From CBDAQD01 sp965275905 (lineage in GTDB: Bacteria > Pseudomonadota > Alphaproteobacteria > Rhizobiales > JAJFHC01): a stretch of 64,000 nt of DNA. The notes beneath the pieces were generated by a model. It did no database searches. It worked only from the letters and a program-made list of their open reading frames with translations, and was not told where the DNA came from. The DNA lies in NCBI GenBank assembly GCA_965275905.1, contig CBDHYJ010000034.1:1-64000 (forward strand). Reading direction: 5' to 3'. This document shows positions 43,243-52,708 of the stretch, in pieces (positions within the stretch are counted from its first letter, which is position 1; every line of letters starts with the position of its first letter). The translations under genes were made by a program, and so were the position numbers.

Positions 43243-43662
43243 TCAGCTCCTGAGAATGGCGTGCCGTGCGCGGGCTCCGCGCTCGATCGCCGCAACTGTC
43301 AGCTTGTCGAGGCCCAGCCGGTCGCGCAGCATTTGCAGGAACCTCAGTTCTTCCTGCTGCACATCGAGATCGGCAGCGGCCACTTCGACGGCGAGGGCAT
43401 AAGCCGTCTCGCTCAGATATTTGGGCAGCGATTCCGTGACCATGGCAAGCACCGCATCGAGGCCGCCGTCCTCGGAAAGGATATCGCCGCATTCACGCGC
43501 CGTATGCAGCAGCCGTTCTTCGTCGAAATCGCGGAACACGGGAAGGTTGCGCACGATGCTGCCGATGCGGGCAAGTTCCTCGTCGTTCATGCTCCGGTCT
43601 ACGGCGGACATGGTGACCATGACGTAGATCAGGGCCGAGTGGTGATTGATCATCTGCGACAT
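43243..43662 (-). CDS. TerB-like (tellurite-resistance TerB family) protein
   Basis: 139 residues, all-helical. 'IYVMVTMSAVDRSMNDEELA' carries the D-x-x-x-x-x-E acidic motif of TerB/DjlA-type domains, repeated around 'VEVAAADLDVQQEELRFLQM'. The start is set at ATG 43662 because AGGAG is six bases before it, while it abuts the earlier in-frame ATG at 43668. TerB-like domains bind metals or act in stress responses. No other ter genes are present. Confidence 0.88.
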   Translation of the reverse strand: MSQMINHHSALIYVMVTMSAVDRSMNDEELARIGSIVRNLPVFRDFDEERLLHTARECGDILSEDGGLDAVLAMVTESLPKYLSETAYALAVEVAAADLDVQQEELRFLQMLRDRLGLDKLTVAAIERGARARHAILRS

Positions 43663-43799
43663 GCGCATCTCCTGTTGGATAGGCTCGCAAAACCGGGAGA
43701 ACGGCGGCGGGACCTTGGGGCTTTGAATTCGCGCGAGACCCTAGAGCATTTCTTCGCGTCGTTGAAGGGTTTGATGGTCGAATATGCCGTCGACCGTCA

Positions 43800-46724
43800 T
43801 TACGATTTTCGGAGAAAGTCCGTCACGCCGTCGATCGCGTCCACGAGGCCCACGCGATTGATCATCACGGCTTCCGGGAAAGCGGTCGTCAGCCGTGTCG
43901 GAAGACGCGAATCGAGAACCACGAACACCCCCCGGTCATTCTGACGCCGGATCAGCCGGCCGAACGCCTGGCGGAGCTTGAGCCGGGTCATCATGTCCTG
44001 GTACCGGCTGCCGCCGAACGCCTCGCGGCGCCGGCGTTCGAGGATCGTCGGCTTGGGCCAGGGCACACGGTCAAAAACGATCAGCCGCAGACTGTTTCCC
44101 GGCACGTCGACGCCGTCGCGCACCGCGTCCGTACCCAGCAGGCAGGCGTTTTCGTCAGCCCGGAACAGATCGACGAGAGTGCCGGTGTCCATCGGATCGA
44201 TGTGTTGGGCGAACAGCGGCAGGCCGGCTTCCCCGAGTGGAACGACAAGGTTCTCGTAGGCAACCCGCAGTCTGTGAATCGCGGTGAAGAGACCGAGCGC
44301 CCCGCCGTCCGCGGCCAGAAACAGTTCGCGATAGGCGGCGGCCACCTGGCGCGGATCGTCCCGGTTCACGTCATTGACCACGTAGAGTCTGGTTTGCTTG
44401 CCGTAGTCGAACGGCGACACATAGGCAAAGCGCTGCGCCGGCAGGGCGAGGTGGCTGGCACCTGTGCGCATTTCGGCATTTGACCAGTCCTCCGGTGTCT
44501 CCGGCGGCCGGTCGCGCAACGTTGCGGATGTAATGAGCACGCCGTCGCAACTTTCGATGACGGCTTCCGCAAACGGCCGGGTGGGGTCGATCCAGTGCCG
44601 ATGCATACCGATGTCGAATTCCCGCATCCGCGCCATCTCGATCGCGAACCAGTCAACGAACTCCTCCGGCGTCTCTTCGGAAAGCGTGCCCAGCATGTGC
44701 CGCCAGGACGAAAGCGCCAGTTCGCTGCGCCGGTCGAGGCCCCTGACCATGGCCTCGATCCGGACGCGTGTTGTGCTGTCGAGTTCATCGGCATCGTCAT
44801 CGAGTTTGTCGTGCAATGCGGATGAAAGGCCTTTGAGCGGGCGGGCGAGTGCGTCGAGTGCGGCCGCGAAGTCCTGTGCCGCTTCGAGCAGGTCTTCGAC
44901 GGCCGGATGGCATTCTGTTTCCAGGGAGAATGCGGGATTGGCCCCTTCAGTGCGGGCGTAAACCTGTTGGCGCACCAGAGCAAGAAATCGCTCCGCGCTG
45001 TTCTGTCCTGCGCCGTTTTCGATGCGTTGCAGCCAGCCCGGACCCGGCAGTTCCCGTGCTGCCGAGACGGCGGCATCGAGCAGCCCTTCCGCAACAGAAT
45101 CTCCCTCAACAAGATCGCCGGCCCGCTCGACCAGTCCGCGCCCGCGACGGCGGCTGCCTTCCGAGCCCCGGATCCAGCGCCGGAGTTCTGCCGCTTCCAG
45201 TCCGGTCAGATGGCTCGAGAACGCGCTGTCGGCTGCCTCGAAGACGTGATGTCCCTCGTCGAAGATCAGACGGCGGCCTGCCTCGCTCGTGCGGTCTTGC
45301 TGCTTTTCGTCTTCGCCGGCGCCCGCAACCGTCTGTCGTTGCGGTCTGATTGTGGCCAACGCACGATCGACGGCGGTCTGTGACATGACAAACGCATGAT
45401 TGGCGATCACGATGTCCGCACGGCGTGCCTTGCGCACCGCACGCTCGATGAAGCACTTCCGATAATGCGGGCAGGCGCTGTAAATGCACTCACCGCGCCG
45501 GTCGGTCAATCCAAGCGCCATGGGTGATGCCGGCTGGCTGTCGCTCAGCCCGTCCATGAAGAGCGGGATGAGCCAGGCGGGAAAGTCACCGCCGACCATG
45601 TCGCCGTCCCGTGAGTACCGCCCCCACCGGGCGATCAGACTTGCAAGAGTGACACCGGTCCGGCTGGCACGGTTCAACTGGCCGATCCGCTCCTGGAAAT
45701 TGAGCAGGCACATATAGTTTTCCCGCCCCTTGCGGATCACCACGCGCTGAGACCGTTCCTGGGGGTCGGGCACGATCTGGGCGGTTTCCTGTTCAAGCTG
45801 GCGCTGCAGGTTCTTGGTGTAGGTCGAAGCCCAGACGTTGGCCTTGTTGCGCGCGGCCCAGAATTGCGCCGGCGTCAGGTATCCGAGCGACTTGCCCAGA
45901 CCCGTGCCCGCCTCGGCGAGCACCACATGGTTTTCGCCCGGGCTGTCTTTGGCGGCAAAGATACGGGCGATATCGCGGGCATAGGCATGCTGTTCCGGCC
46001 GCGGTTCGGCGCCGTCGCCCAGCGCCCTGTCAAGGGCGGCATCCGCCTCGTCAGGGGTCAACGGGTCCGAGCCGGGCGGAGGTTCCGGACCGTGTTCTTC
46101 CCAGTCAGGCAGCCGGTCCCAGATGTTCAGTCCCGTTCCCGCGCCCGGGACGTCGCGCCCCTGCGCACCGGCACGAAGGGCGTCGATGACAAGCTGGCCC
46201 CAGGGCCAGCCCGACGCAGCCATCGTCGTGGCGATCTGCAGGGACTCGCGCACATGCGGGTAGCTGTCGGATGCCATTTCTTCGAAGAGTGCCCCCGCTA
46301 TGGCTGCCAGCAGATCGTCTTCTCCGCTCTTTCCGATTGCCGTCGACAGTCCGGAAGGTGTCGGCAGTGCGGGTTGCGCGGGCCGGACAAACGCGTACAG
46401 CTCCGCGACGTCGAAATGATTCTGCGACAACGCTGCGGCACGTTGGTCTCCGGAGCCCCTCACGCTGCGTGCAAGCCGGTTGATCAGAAAGACCCGGTGG
46501 CAGAGCAGATGCGGCGCGGAAGCCAGCCGCGCCAGGGCCTCGGCGGGGTCGACTGTCTCGTCAGAGCCGTTGGCGCTGCGGAATGTTGCGTCCGTACCAT
46601 TCAGAACGACACCATCGGGCAGGTCACGCAGTGACCGCGACGGCTGTTGCGAATCGGTATTCTCGCCAACGTTCATCGGCGCACTATAGGCGGAATTCCG
46701 GTCATTCAGCATACCTCTCGCCAT
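43800..46724 (-). CDS. DinG/XPD-like superfamily 2 ATP-dependent DNA helicase
   Basis: 974 residues. About 250 N-terminal residues have no recognisable motif. Walker A 'VVLAEAGTGLGKSLGYLTPA' (about 270-290) is followed by an Fe-S-type cysteine set ('ENYMCLLNFQE', then 'GECIYSACPHYRKCFIERA'), Walker B 'RLIFDEGHHVFE' (D-E-G-H, about 487), and C-terminal motifs 'DGVLITSATL', 'GTDAVRDGVDVPGNSLRLIV' and 'LRQAFGRLIRRQNDRGVFVV'. It should be a 5'-3' helicase resolving R-loops, flaps or G-quadruplexes. The start is uncertain: 46724 or ATG 46676. Confidence 0.9.
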   Translation of the reverse strand: MARGMLNDRNSAYSAPMNVGENTDSQQPSRSLRDLPDGVVLNGTDATFRSANGSDETVDPAEALARLASAPHLLCHRVFLINRLARSVRGSGDQRAAALSQNHFDVAELYAFVRPAQPALPTPSGLSTAIGKSGEDDLLAAIAGALFEEMASDSYPHVRESLQIATTMAASGWPWGQLVIDALRAGAQGRDVPGAGTGLNIWDRLPDWEEHGPEPPPGSDPLTPDEADAALDRALGDGAEPRPEQHAYARDIARIFAAKDSPGENHVVLAEAGTGLGKSLGYLTPAQFWAARNKANVWASTYTKNLQRQLEQETAQIVPDPQERSQRVVIRKGRENYMCLLNFQERIGQLNRASRTGVTLASLIARWGRYSRDGDMVGGDFPAWLIPLFMDGLSDSQPASPMALGLTDRRGECIYSACPHYRKCFIERAVRKARRADIVIANHAFVMSQTAVDRALATIRPQRQTVAGAGEDEKQQDRTSEAGRRLIFDEGHHVFEAADSAFSSHLTGLEAAELRRWIRGSEGSRRRGRGLVERAGDLVEGDSVAEGLLDAAVSAARELPGPGWLQRIENGAGQNSAERFLALVRQQVYARTEGANPAFSLETECHPAVEDLLEAAQDFAAALDALARPLKGLSSALHDKLDDDADELDSTTRVRIEAMVRGLDRRSELALSSWRHMLGTLSEETPEEFVDWFAIEMARMREFDIGMHRHWIDPTRPFAEAVIESCDGVLITSATLRDRPPETPEDWSNAEMRTGASHLALPAQRFAYVSPFDYGKQTRLYVVNDVNRDDPRQVAAAYRELFLAADGGALGLFTAIHRLRVAYENLVVPLGEAGLPLFAQHIDPMDTGTLVDLFRADENACLLGTDAVRDGVDVPGNSLRLIVFDRVPWPKPTILERRRREAFGGSRYQDMMTRLKLRQAFGRLIRRQNDRGVFVVLDSRLPTRLTTAFPEAVMINRVGLVDAIDGVTDFLRKS

Positions 46725-46807
46725 TCTCGATCAACTGCATTGACTGCGATCCCTGGGCAACCTAGTTTCCGCCGCAATTCGCGAGCAACGACACGTAACC
46801 CCGAACC

Positions 46808-48406
46808 ATGACCGATACACCTGCAGACGTCCTGCGCGCAGCCGCCCTGGAAAGCAAGGCCTGGCCCTTTGAGGAAGCCCGCAAGATCCTCGACCGGATC
46901 GAGAAGGCCGGAACGGCGCCGGATGAAATCATCTTCGAGACCGGTTACGGCCCAAGCGGACTGCCGCATATCGGGACCTTCGGTGAAGTCGCCCGAACAA
47001 GCATGGTGCGGCACGCGTTGTCGGTGATGTGCGACATCCCGAGCCGTATCATTTGCTTCTCCGATGATATGGACGGGCTGCGCAAGGTGCCGGACAACAT
47101 CCCGAACCAGGAATTGGTCGCACAGCATCTCGACAAGCCGCTGACACAGGTTCCCGATCCGTTTGGAACCCACGACAGTTTCGGCCGTCACAACAATGCC
47201 CGTCTGCGCGCCTTTCTGGACGACTTCGGATTCGAATACGACTTCTATAGTGCTACGGATTGTTACACCGAAGGCCGTTTCGACGACGCGCTCCGGCGCG
47301 TCCTCGAAAAGTACGACGAAGTCATGGAGATCGTGCTGCCGACGCTCGGTCCGGAGCGCCGCGCGACCTATAGCCCGTTCCTTCCGCTCTGTTCGCGCAC
47401 GGGCAAGGTCCTTCAGGTGCCCATCGAGGACCGCAATGTCGAGGCGGGAACGGTCACGTATTGTGACCCTGAAACAGGGGAGCGTGTCGAGGTCCCGGTC
47501 ACCGGTGGCGCCTGCAAACTCCAGTGGAAGGCCGATTGGGCGATGCGATGGTATGCCCTTGGTGTCGATTACGAGATGGCCGGCAAGGACCTGATCGACT
47601 CTGTGAAGCTGTCGAGCAGGATCTGTCGCGCGCTTGGCCGGATGCCGCCTGACGGTTTCAACTACGAACTCTTCCTGGACGAGAACGCGGAGAAGATCTC
47701 GAAGTCACGCGGCAACGGCCTGACGATTGAGGAATGGCTTCGTTACGCCTCCCCGGAGAGCCTGTCCGAATTCATGTATCAGGGACCGCGCAAGGCGAAG
47801 CGGCTCTATTTCGACGTCATCCCGAAGAACGTCGACGAGTATCTCACGTTCCTTGCCAAGTACCCCGAACAGGAGCTCAAGGAACAGCTCGGCAATCCGG
47901 TCTGGCATATTCATAACGGCAATCCTCCCGCGATCGAGTCCTCGATCAGCTTTGCCGTGCTGCTCAATCTCGTCAGCGCGAGCAACTCGGAAGACCCGGA
48001 AGTGCTTTGGGGATTCATCAAACGCTATGCGCCGGATACGACGCCGGAGACCCATCCGGTGCTGAACAATCTGGTCGGCTACGCCGTCAACTACTTCCAT
48101 GACTTCGTGAAGCCGTCCAAGGCGTTCCGCCAGCCGACCGAGATCGAGGCAGCCGCGTTGCGGGATCTGACCGACCAGCTTGGCGATCTCGATCCGAACG
48201 CCGACGCGGAGGCAATTCAGACGGTCGTCTACGAGGTCGGCAAGGCGCACCCGTTCGAGAACCTGCGCGACTGGTTCCGTGCGCTTTACGAAGTCCTGCT
48301 CGGCCAGAGCCAGGGGCCACGCTTCGGATCCTTTGTCGCGCTCTACGGGATCGCGGAGACACGCGAACTGATCGCCCAGGGTCTGGAGGGCAAGCTCGCC
48401 GCATGA
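46808..48406 (+). CDS. lysS: Lysyl-tRNA synthetase, class I
   Basis: 532 residues. The Rossmann class I signature appears as 'GPSGLPHIGTFGEVART' (HIGH-like, about 50-60), and the KMSKS loop as 'AEKISKSRGNGL' (about 294-305). The helical C-terminal anticodon-binding part matches class I LysRS (LysK type), which many alphaproteobacteria and archaea use in place of class II LysRS. It charges tRNA-Lys. The ATG lies 83 bp from the divergent helicase gene. Its stop overlaps the DUF952 start by 4 bp. Confidence 0.95.
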   Translation: MTDTPADVLRAAALESKAWPFEEARKILDRIEKAGTAPDEIIFETGYGPSGLPHIGTFGEVARTSMVRHALSVMCDIPSRIICFSDDMDGLRKVPDNIPNQELVAQHLDKPLTQVPDPFGTHDSFGRHNNARLRAFLDDFGFEYDFYSATDCYTEGRFDDALRRVLEKYDEVMEIVLPTLGPERRATYSPFLPLCSRTGKVLQVPIEDRNVEAGTVTYCDPETGERVEVPVTGGACKLQWKADWAMRWYALGVDYEMAGKDLIDSVKLSSRICRALGRMPPDGFNYELFLDENAEKISKSRGNGLTIEEWLRYASPESLSEFMYQGPRKAKRLYFDVIPKNVDEYLTFLAKYPEQELKEQLGNPVWHIHNGNPPAIESSISFAVLLNLVSASNSEDPEVLWGFIKRYAPDTTPETHPVLNNLVGYAVNYFHDFVKPSKAFRQPTEIEAAALRDLTDQLGDLDPNADAEAIQTVVYEVGKAHPFENLRDWFRALYEVLLGQSQGPRFGSFVALYGIAETRELIAQGLEGKLAA

Positions 48407-48753
48407 CGGCAAAGGTCATTTACAAGATCTGCACGCGCACCCAGTGGGATGAGGCGGTTTCCGCCGGCCGGTTCGACGGCGCGCCCGTGGATATCGCGGA
48501 CGGCTTCATTCATTTCTCTACCGCCGATCAGGTCGCCGAGACTGCCCGCCGTCACTTTGCCGGGCAGCAGGATCTTTTGCTCGTCGCCGTGGACGCCGGT
48601 GCACTCGAGCCGGCGCTGAAATGGGAGCCGTCGCGTGGTGGAGATCTCTTTCCGCATCTCTATGCCGCCTTGCCGCTTTCTGCGGCAATGAGTGTCGAGC
48701 CGCTGCCCATTGATGAAGACGGGACGCACGTGTTCCCGCCTCTGGAGCACTGA
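48403..48753 (+). CDS. DUF952-family protein
   Basis: 116 residues. 'VIYKICTRTQWDEAVSAGRF', 'DGFIHFSTADQVAETARRHF' and the C-terminal 'HLYAALPLSAAM' identify DUF952, a small protein with an ADP-ribosyltransferase-like fold seen near many housekeeping genes. The role is unknown. ATGA overlap with lysS and 5 bp to pyrD suggest one operon lysS-DUF952-pyrD-arsC. Confidence 0.9.
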   Translation: MTAKVIYKICTRTQWDEAVSAGRFDGAPVDIADGFIHFSTADQVAETARRHFAGQQDLLLVAVDAGALEPALKWEPSRGGDLFPHLYAALPLSAAMSVEPLPIDEDGTHVFPPLEH

Positions 48754-48758
48754 AACCC

Positions 48759-49829
48759 GTGTTCGCCCTGGCGAAGCCGCTGCTGCACGCCCTGAACCCG
48801 GAAACGGCACACAACCTCACAATTGCCGCGCTCGCATCCGGGCTATACCGCCGGAATCCGCAAACGGATGAACCGTCGCTCGCTGTCAGCCTGTTCGGAC
48901 TCGACTTCCCTAATCCCGTCGGAATTGCGGCTGGCTTCGACAAGAACGCGCAGGTGCCGGACGCGATACTGGGTCTTGGCTTCGGATTCGCGGAAGTCGG
49001 AACGATTACGCCCCGGCCGCAGGAGGGCAATCCGAAACCGCGCATTTTTCGTCTGCCCGGGCACGACGCCGTGATCAACCGGCTTGGCTTCAACAATGAA
49101 GGACACGATGCGGCTCTGAGGCGGCTGAAACATCGTGGCAACGCACCGGGTGTTGTCGGGGTCAATGTCGGGGCCAACAAGGACAGTGACGACAGGATCG
49201 GCGATTATCTCTTGGGCCTGACTGCTTTCTACGAGGTGGCGTCGTACTTCACGGTCAATATCTCGTCGCCAAACACGCCCGGCCTGCGCGGACTTCAGGA
49301 GGGCGGGGAACTGGAGAGCCTGCTGTCGCGGATCGAGGAGCGCCGCGGCGAGCTCGCAGGCGCTTCGGGCGCTCGCAAGCCTGTCCTGCTCAAGATCGCC
49401 CCCGACCTCGATGACGAGCAGCTTGAGCATGTTGCCGCGTCCTGTCTCGACAGCGGGCTTGACGGCGTCATCGTCTCAAACACCACTCTTTCGCGCGACG
49501 GCGCGGACGGTCCGAATGCCGGCGAGGCGGGCGGATTGTCGGGCAGGCCGCTGTTCGCGCATTCGACGCGTGTGCTGGCAAAATTCTATCGGTTGACCGG
49601 TGGCAGATTGCCGCTGATCGGCGTCGGCGGCATTGCTTCCGGTTCGGACGCCTACGAGAAGATCAGAGCCGGTGCGAGCCTTGTTCAACTCTATACGGCG
49701 CTGATTTTCGAGGGCCCGGGACTTGTTTCCGCAATAAGGCGGGATCTCGTTGAATTGCTGAGACAAGACGGCCATTCCTCGATCAGGGATGCGATCGGAA
49801 CAGGTGTCGACGAGCTCTCCAGGAGGTAG
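48759..49829 (+). CDS. pyrD: Dihydroorotate dehydrogenase (quinone), class 2
   Basis: 356 residues from GTG 48759. The N-terminal membrane-associating helices ('MFALAKPLLHALNPETAHNL') mark class 2. The FMN barrel has 'NPVGIAAGFDKNAQ', 'VGTITPRPQEGNPKPRIFRL', catalytic Ser in 'FTVNISSPNTPGLRGLQ' and 'LIGVGGIASGSDAYEKI'. It oxidises dihydroorotate to orotate with ubiquinone in pyrimidine synthesis. Confidence 0.95.
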   Translation: MFALAKPLLHALNPETAHNLTIAALASGLYRRNPQTDEPSLAVSLFGLDFPNPVGIAAGFDKNAQVPDAILGLGFGFAEVGTITPRPQEGNPKPRIFRLPGHDAVINRLGFNNEGHDAALRRLKHRGNAPGVVGVNVGANKDSDDRIGDYLLGLTAFYEVASYFTVNISSPNTPGLRGLQEGGELESLLSRIEERRGELAGASGARKPVLLKIAPDLDDEQLEHVAASCLDSGLDGVIVSNTTLSRDGADGPNAGEAGGLSGRPLFAHSTRVLAKFYRLTGGRLPLIGVGGIASGSDAYEKIRAGASLVQLYTALIFEGPGLVSAIRRDLVELLRQDGHSSIRDAIGTGVDELSRR

Positions 49830-49834
49830 GCCAC

Positions 49835-50188
49835 ATGGCTCAGACCGCAAAAATCTATCACAATCCGCGCTGCTCGAAATCGCGTCAGACCTTGGCGCTG
49901 CTTGAGGAACGGGGCATTGAGCCGGAGATCATCGAGTATCTGAAGGACCCGCCGTCAGCCGATGAATTGCGCGACGTCCTGAAGAAACTTGGGCTCGACG
50001 CCCGCGATGTGATGCGCACCGGTGAAGCGGTCTACAAGGAACTGGGCTTGAAGGATCCGGACCTGTCTGACGACACTCTCATCGCGGCCATGGTCGAAAA
50101 TCCGATCCTGATCGAGCGCCCGATCGTCGTCTCCGGGAAGCACGCGGCCATCGGCCGGCCGCCGGAGAAGGTCCTGGAGATCCTGTAG
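49835..50188 (+). CDS. arsC: Glutaredoxin-dependent arsenate reductase family (ArsC)
   Basis: 117 residues, thioredoxin-fold ArsC/Spx family. Active-site Cys13 in 'YHNPRCSKSRQTL', the Arg of 'ENPILIERPIVV' and C-terminal 'AIGRPPEKVLEIL' match the glutaredoxin-coupled ArsC branch. No ars operon surrounds it, so it may be an orphan arsenate reductase or a YffB-like relative. It is 5 bp after pyrD and probably co-transcribed. Confidence 0.88.
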   Translation: MAQTAKIYHNPRCSKSRQTLALLEERGIEPEIIEYLKDPPSADELRDVLKKLGLDARDVMRTGEAVYKELGLKDPDLSDDTLIAAMVENPILIERPIVVSGKHAAIGRPPEKVLEIL

Positions 50189-50233
50189 AGCCGGCGGTCG
50201 TGCGGAAAATCTCCCAAGGTCCAGTTTACCTCA

Positions 50234-50345
50234 CCGTCATCCCCGCGCAGGCGGGGATCCAGAAGCGAAATTTTAATGCGGTCGCCTCCAGCACTGGATT
50301 CCCGCAGGAGCCTGTCCCCGACATGATCGGGGGCGGGAATGACGG
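50234..50345. repeat. 112-bp interspersed palindromic element (MITE/REP-like)
   Basis: Terminal inverted repeats CCGTCATCCCCGC (50234-50246) and GCGGGAATGACGG (50333-50345) differ at one position. An inner pair GGGGATCCAG (50253-50262) and CTGGATTCCC (50294-50303) gives a second palindromic layer. It has no coding capacity and sits between the arsC and MATE stops. The GTCATCCCCGC...GCGGGAATGAC form is typical of dispersed palindromes in alphaproteobacterial genomes. Confidence 0.75.
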
Positions 50346-50361
50346 CAATCTAGATTGACGC

Positions 50362-51720
50362 TTATCGCCCCGCCACCGGTGCAGGCGTGGCGAAAGTGTC
50401 CCGGAAGAGCGCAGGATAACGCACGCCAAGTGTGAGGCCGCGCGCAACGAAAAAGACCATGACCGCGGCCCACAGGCCGTGGTTGCCGTACGCACTCTCC
50501 AGCACCCACCAGGCGGCAAGATAGATCGCCACGCTCAGGATCATCATGTTGCGCATGTCGGCGGTCCGCGTGGCACCGATATAAATGCCATCGAGCTGGA
50601 AGCAGGCAATGCCCACCACCGGGGCCAGAGCCGCCCATGGCAGATAGACACGCGCCGCTGCCCGCACTTCCTCGTTGACGGTCATCATGTCGATGAAGAT
50701 GCCGCCGAGGACCGCAAATGCGATGGCGATCAAGACGCTCAGGCCGACCGCCCACAGGCTCGAGATGGCAACGGCTCGCCTGAACCGTGCCGGATCCCGG
50801 GCGCCGACGGCCTTGCCCACCAGAACCTCCGCGGCGAAGGCAAAACCGTCGAGCAGGTAGCCGGTGACGTGGAACAGATTCCAGAGCACGGCATTGGCCG
50901 CCAGCGTTGTGTCGTCGAAGGCCGCGCCCCGGACCGTGAAGAACGAGAACGCAAAGATCAGGCACAGTGTCCGGATCATGATGTCCCGATTGACCGCGAG
51001 CGTGTGCTTCAGTTTCTCCGCATTGCGGATCAGGGCGGCACTCCAGGCGCCGGGCCTGCGCTTCAGTTCACGCGCGACGAAATAGAACCCGACACCAGCA
51101 GCAACAAATTCCGCAATAACCGTGCCGATGGCCACGCCTTCGACCTTGAGATCGAACACAAGGACCAGCAGGGCGTTGAGGATCATGTTCAGGCAATTCA
51201 GGATGATCTGAAGCACGAAGGCGATCGAGGTGCGCCCGAGACCGATGAACCAGCCGAGAATGGCGTAGTTTGCCAGCGTTGCCGGCGCGCTCCAGATCCG
51301 GATTGCGAAATAGCTTTGCGCGTGTGTCTCGACATCCTCGGAGGCGTCGACTATCGCGAAGGCAATCCATCCGATCAGCACTTGGAGGACGATGAGGCCA
51401 GCGCCTGCAACTGCCGCGATGACGAGCGCGCGCCCGAGCACGGCTCGCAGTTCGTCATTGTCGCCGAAGCCGTCGGCCTGCGCTGTGAGGCCGGTGGTGC
51501 CCATCCGCAGGAATCCGAAGCCCCAGAACACGAAGCTGAAGATCATGGCACCCACGGCGACCGCGCCGATATAATAGGCATCGCCGAGCTGTCCGACGAC
51601 GGCCGTATCGACCACGCCCAGCAGCGGCGTCGAAACATTCGACGCCAGAATCGGCAGGGCGATGGTCAGCACGGAGCGGTGTGTCACGTCCGTGCGCTGG
51701 GCATTTTCGGTCGTGTGCAT
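50362..51720 (-). CDS. MATE-family multidrug/metabolite exporter
   Basis: 452 residues with 12 membrane helices and MATE phrases 'IALPILASNVSTPLLGVVDT', 'GFLRMGTTGLTAQADG' and 'NYAILGWFIGLGRTSIAFVL' in the first half, and 'DGFAFAAEVLVGKAVGARDP' in the second. This is the DinF/NorM-like branch, exporting cationic drugs or metabolites in exchange for Na+ or H+. The 'D' in 'LGVVDTAVVGQLG' is the cation-site residue. ATG start; divergent from the deacetylase gene with 43 bp between. Confidence 0.92.
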   Translation of the reverse strand: MHTTENAQRTDVTHRSVLTIALPILASNVSTPLLGVVDTAVVGQLGDAYYIGAVAVGAMIFSFVFWGFGFLRMGTTGLTAQADGFGDNDELRAVLGRALVIAAVAGAGLIVLQVLIGWIAFAIVDASEDVETHAQSYFAIRIWSAPATLANYAILGWFIGLGRTSIAFVLQIILNCLNMILNALLVLVFDLKVEGVAIGTVIAEFVAAGVGFYFVARELKRRPGAWSAALIRNAEKLKHTLAVNRDIMIRTLCLIFAFSFFTVRGAAFDDTTLAANAVLWNLFHVTGYLLDGFAFAAEVLVGKAVGARDPARFRRAVAISSLWAVGLSVLIAIAFAVLGGIFIDMMTVNEEVRAAARVYLPWAALAPVVGIACFQLDGIYIGATRTADMRNMMILSVAIYLAAWWVLESAYGNHGLWAAVMVFFVARGLTLGVRYPALFRDTFATPAPVAGR

Positions 51721-51763
51721 GTGGGGACTGTCCGGAGCGGGCGATTGCGGTAGATTTCAGCCC

Positions 51764-52681
51764 ATGGCTTCCTCTACCACGCCTCTGCCGATCGTGCATC
51801 ATCCCGATTATCAGGCGCCGCTTCGTCCTGACCACCGCTTTCCCATGGGCAAGTTCCGGCGTCTGGCGGAAGTGCTTGTCGAGGACGGGCATGTCGCGCC
51901 CGGCGGATATTACGAGCCGATCGAATCGCCGCTCGGCTGGCTGACGCTTGCCCACGACGAGGACTACGTCGCCGCTGCGGTCGGAGGCCGGCTCGATGAA
52001 AAGGCGGAACGGCGGATCGGGTTTCCGGTGACGGAAGCTGTGATCCGGCGTGGCCGGTTGGCGTCGTCGGGAACCGTTCTGGCGGGGCGCCTGGCGCTCG
52101 AACACGGCCTTGCCTGCAATACCGCGGGCGGCGGTCATCACGCCGCATTTGCCCATGGCGCCGGGTTTTGCGTCTTCAACGACGTTGCCATCGCTTCACG
52201 CGTGCTGCTTTCGGAAGGTGTCGTGCGCCGGATCATGGTGATCGATCTTGATGTGCATCAGGGCGACGGCACGGCGGACATCATGGCCGGTGACGACAGG
52301 GTTTTCACACTCTCCATCCATGCCGAACGCAATTTCCCGGCACGCAAGAAGAAGAGCGATCTCGATATCGGCCTGGCGGACGGTACGGAAGACGGTGACT
52401 ATCTCACCCTTGTAGAGAACCGTCTGCCGGGGCTGCTCGACACCGTGAAACCCGATCTTGTGTTTTACAACGCCGGCGTCGACCCTCATGCGGAGGATCG
52501 CCTCGGGCGTCTCTCCCTCAGCGATTCGGGGCTGCGTGCGCGGGATATGCTTGTTCTCGAGATGTGCCTGAAGCGCTCCATCCCGGTTGCCGGGGTCATT
52601 GGCGGCGGCTATGTCGATGACGTCGACGTGCTCGCCCGGCGGCACGCCATTCTGCACGAAACCGCAGCCTCCCTGATCTAA
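51764..52681 (+). CDS. Histone-deacetylase-family (acetylpolyamine amidohydrolase-like) protein
   Basis: 305 residues from ATG 51764 ('MASSTTPLPIVHHPDYQAPL'). Zinc hydrolase signature: 'ACNTAGGGHHAAFAHGAGFC' with the tandem His, 'DLDVHQGDGTADI' with metal Asp/His, and 'VFYNAGVDPHAEDRLGRLSL' with the second Asp. The final 'GVIGGGYVDD' replaces the usual G-G-Y loop closely. Bacterial members deacetylate polyamines or proteins. The substrate is unknown here. Confidence 0.92.
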   Translation: MASSTTPLPIVHHPDYQAPLRPDHRFPMGKFRRLAEVLVEDGHVAPGGYYEPIESPLGWLTLAHDEDYVAAAVGGRLDEKAERRIGFPVTEAVIRRGRLASSGTVLAGRLALEHGLACNTAGGGHHAAFAHGAGFCVFNDVAIASRVLLSEGVVRRIMVIDLDVHQGDGTADIMAGDDRVFTLSIHAERNFPARKKKSDLDIGLADGTEDGDYLTLVENRLPGLLDTVKPDLVFYNAGVDPHAEDRLGRLSLSDSGLRARDMLVLEMCLKRSIPVAGVIGGGYVDDVDVLARRHAILHETAASLI

Positions 52682-52708
52682 GGCAAATCTCGCAGCGGCT
52701 GTATGCCG

